Positions 5,763-6,540 of a stretch of 6,540 nucleotides of DNA are shown here, piece after piece. This stretch comes from Methylophilus sp. (GTDB lineage: Bacteria; Pseudomonadota; Gammaproteobacteria; Burkholderiales; Methylophilaceae). Positions within the stretch are counted from its first letter, which is position 1; each line of letters begins with the position of its first letter. The translations under genes and the position numbers were made by a program. Below the pieces are notes generated by a model. That model saw nothing but the letters and a program-made list of their open reading frames with translations, was not told where the DNA came from and searched no databases. The DNA lies in NCBI GenBank assembly GCA_027489475.1, contig JAIXZQ010000195.1, positions 1 to 6,540 on the forward strand, written 5' to 3'.

Positions 5763-6540
5763 TTAATACAGTGAGGCCATTTTTTCCAGCGACACGACTT
5801 TTATTTTGCTGGCCTGTCCAGCACTGCCAAACGCCTCAAAACGCTCTTTACACAAATGTTGCGCCGCCGTGATGGCCTCTTTGAAATACTTGCGCGGATC
5901 AAATTCTTCGGGATGCTCGGCCAGATGGCTGCGAATCGCTGCGGTCATGGCCAGCCGGATATCGGTATCGATATTGACTTTACGCACGCCATTTTTAATG
6001 CCCTCGACAATCTGTGAGACTGGCACGCCATAGGTCTCTTTGATATTGCCGCCATAGTGTCTGATTTGTTCTAACAAAGACTGCGGCACGCTGGATGAAC
6101 CATGCATGACCAAATGGGTATTGGGAATCCGTGCATGAATTTCACGAATACGTGCAATAGACAGGGTATCGGCTGAAGGTGGCCGGGTAAATTTGTAAGC
6201 GCCATGACTGGTGCCTATGGCAATCGCCAGCGCATCGACCTTGGTCGCCTCGACAAACGCCGCGGCCTCATCGGGGTCGGTGAGCAATTGCGATTCATCC
6301 AATTTTCCACTGGCGCCCACCCCGTCTTCTTCGCCCGCCATGCCTGTTTCTAACGAGCCGAGCACTCCGAGTTCACCTTCGACCGACACGCCAACTGCAT
6401 GGGCAAACTCCACCACCCTGCGCGTCACCTCAACGTTATAGTCATAGGTGGCCGGGGTTTTGCCATCCTCGCGCAAGGAGCCGTCCATCATGACGCTAGA
6501 AAACCCGCTGCGAATCGCCATCTGGCAAACCTTGGGCGAA
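5763..6540 (-). CDS. fba: Class II fructose-bisphosphate aldolase, CbbA-like (5' partial)
   Basis: This zinc enzyme cleaves or forms fructose-1,6-bisphosphate (and in the Calvin-type subgroup often sedoheptulose-1,7-bisphosphate) with dihydroxyacetone phosphate. The last 258 residues are visible; given a usual length near 350, about 90-95 N-terminal residues, including the first zinc-ligand His, are off the right edge. Counting from the first visible codon, I see [12 protein letters not shown] (15-26), [14 protein letters not shown] (53-66, with the zinc-region Glu), TSHGAYKF (110-117, ligand H112), [11 protein letters not shown] (143-153, ligand H146) and the phosphate-binding VNIDTDIRL (188-196). 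SLETG followed by an acidic insert fits the Calvin-cycle subtype better than E. coli FbaA. The reading frame is continuous and nothing is missing in the visible part. With tpiA downstream it suggests a triose-phosphate module, for example the aldolase branch of the ribulose monophosphate cycle if the host is a methylotroph (inference). Confidence 0.95.
   Translation of the reverse strand, partial: SPKVCQMAIRSGFSSVMMDGSLREDGKTPATYDYNVEVTRRVVEFAHAVGVSVEGELGVLGSLETGMAGEEDGVGASGKLDESQLLTDPDEAAAFVEATKVDALAIAIGTSHGAYKFTRPPSADTLSIARIREIHARIPNTHLVMHGSSSVPQSLLEQIRHYGGNIKETYGVPVSQIVEGIKNGVRKVNIDTDIRLAMTAAIRSHLAEHPEEFDPRKYFKEAITAAQHLCKERFEAFGSAGQASKIKVVSLEKMASLY

Overview
The window looks like chromosomal housekeeping DNA from a betaproteobacterium. 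My best guess is a methylotroph of the Methylophilaceae. This rests on the remembered look of the proteins (a CbbA-type class II aldolase beside a triosephosphate isomerase, a Lys/Ala-tailed ribbon-helix-helix-like protein) and is inference, not a database result. I see no rRNA, tRNA, CRISPR array, insertion sequence or phage gene.

Layout. Only the left edge is transcribed rightwards: bases 2-298 hold the C-terminal part of a small basic protein with a ribbon-helix-helix-like core. Bases 299-536 are a short convergent gap with two weak hairpins and no convincing gene. Everything from 537 to the right edge lies on the minus strand and reads, in transcription order (right to left): class II fructose-bisphosphate aldolase (5' end off the window), triosephosphate isomerase, a 52-residue DUF2256 zinc-ribbon-like protein, a cryptochrome/photolyase of the iron-sulfur FeS-BCP (PhrB/CryPro) family, polyphosphate kinase 1 and a SixA-type phosphohistidine phosphatase. 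The gaps in that order are 74 nt, 3 nt, a 4-nt overlap, 69 nt and 20 nt, so the genes may form one long transcript or two or three nested ones.

How the genes fit together. The aldolase and isomerase carry out consecutive steps of lower glycolysis, gluconeogenesis and triose recycling. Isomerase, DUF2256 and photolyase are packed so tightly that translational coupling is likely, which ties a light-dependent DNA-repair enzyme and its small Cys4 partner to a carbon-metabolism gene. Polyphosphate kinase and SixA form a phosphate-related pair. A good match to the PhoB box (16 of 18 positions) lies just upstream of ppk, suggesting phosphate control and a separate transcription start there.

Most worth a second look: the DUF2256-photolyase ATGA overlap, the putative Pho box and what it implies for the ppk start codon, and a triosephosphate isomerase that keeps its catalytic residues but departs from consensus in loop 3 and in the loop 8 phosphate-binding glycines.
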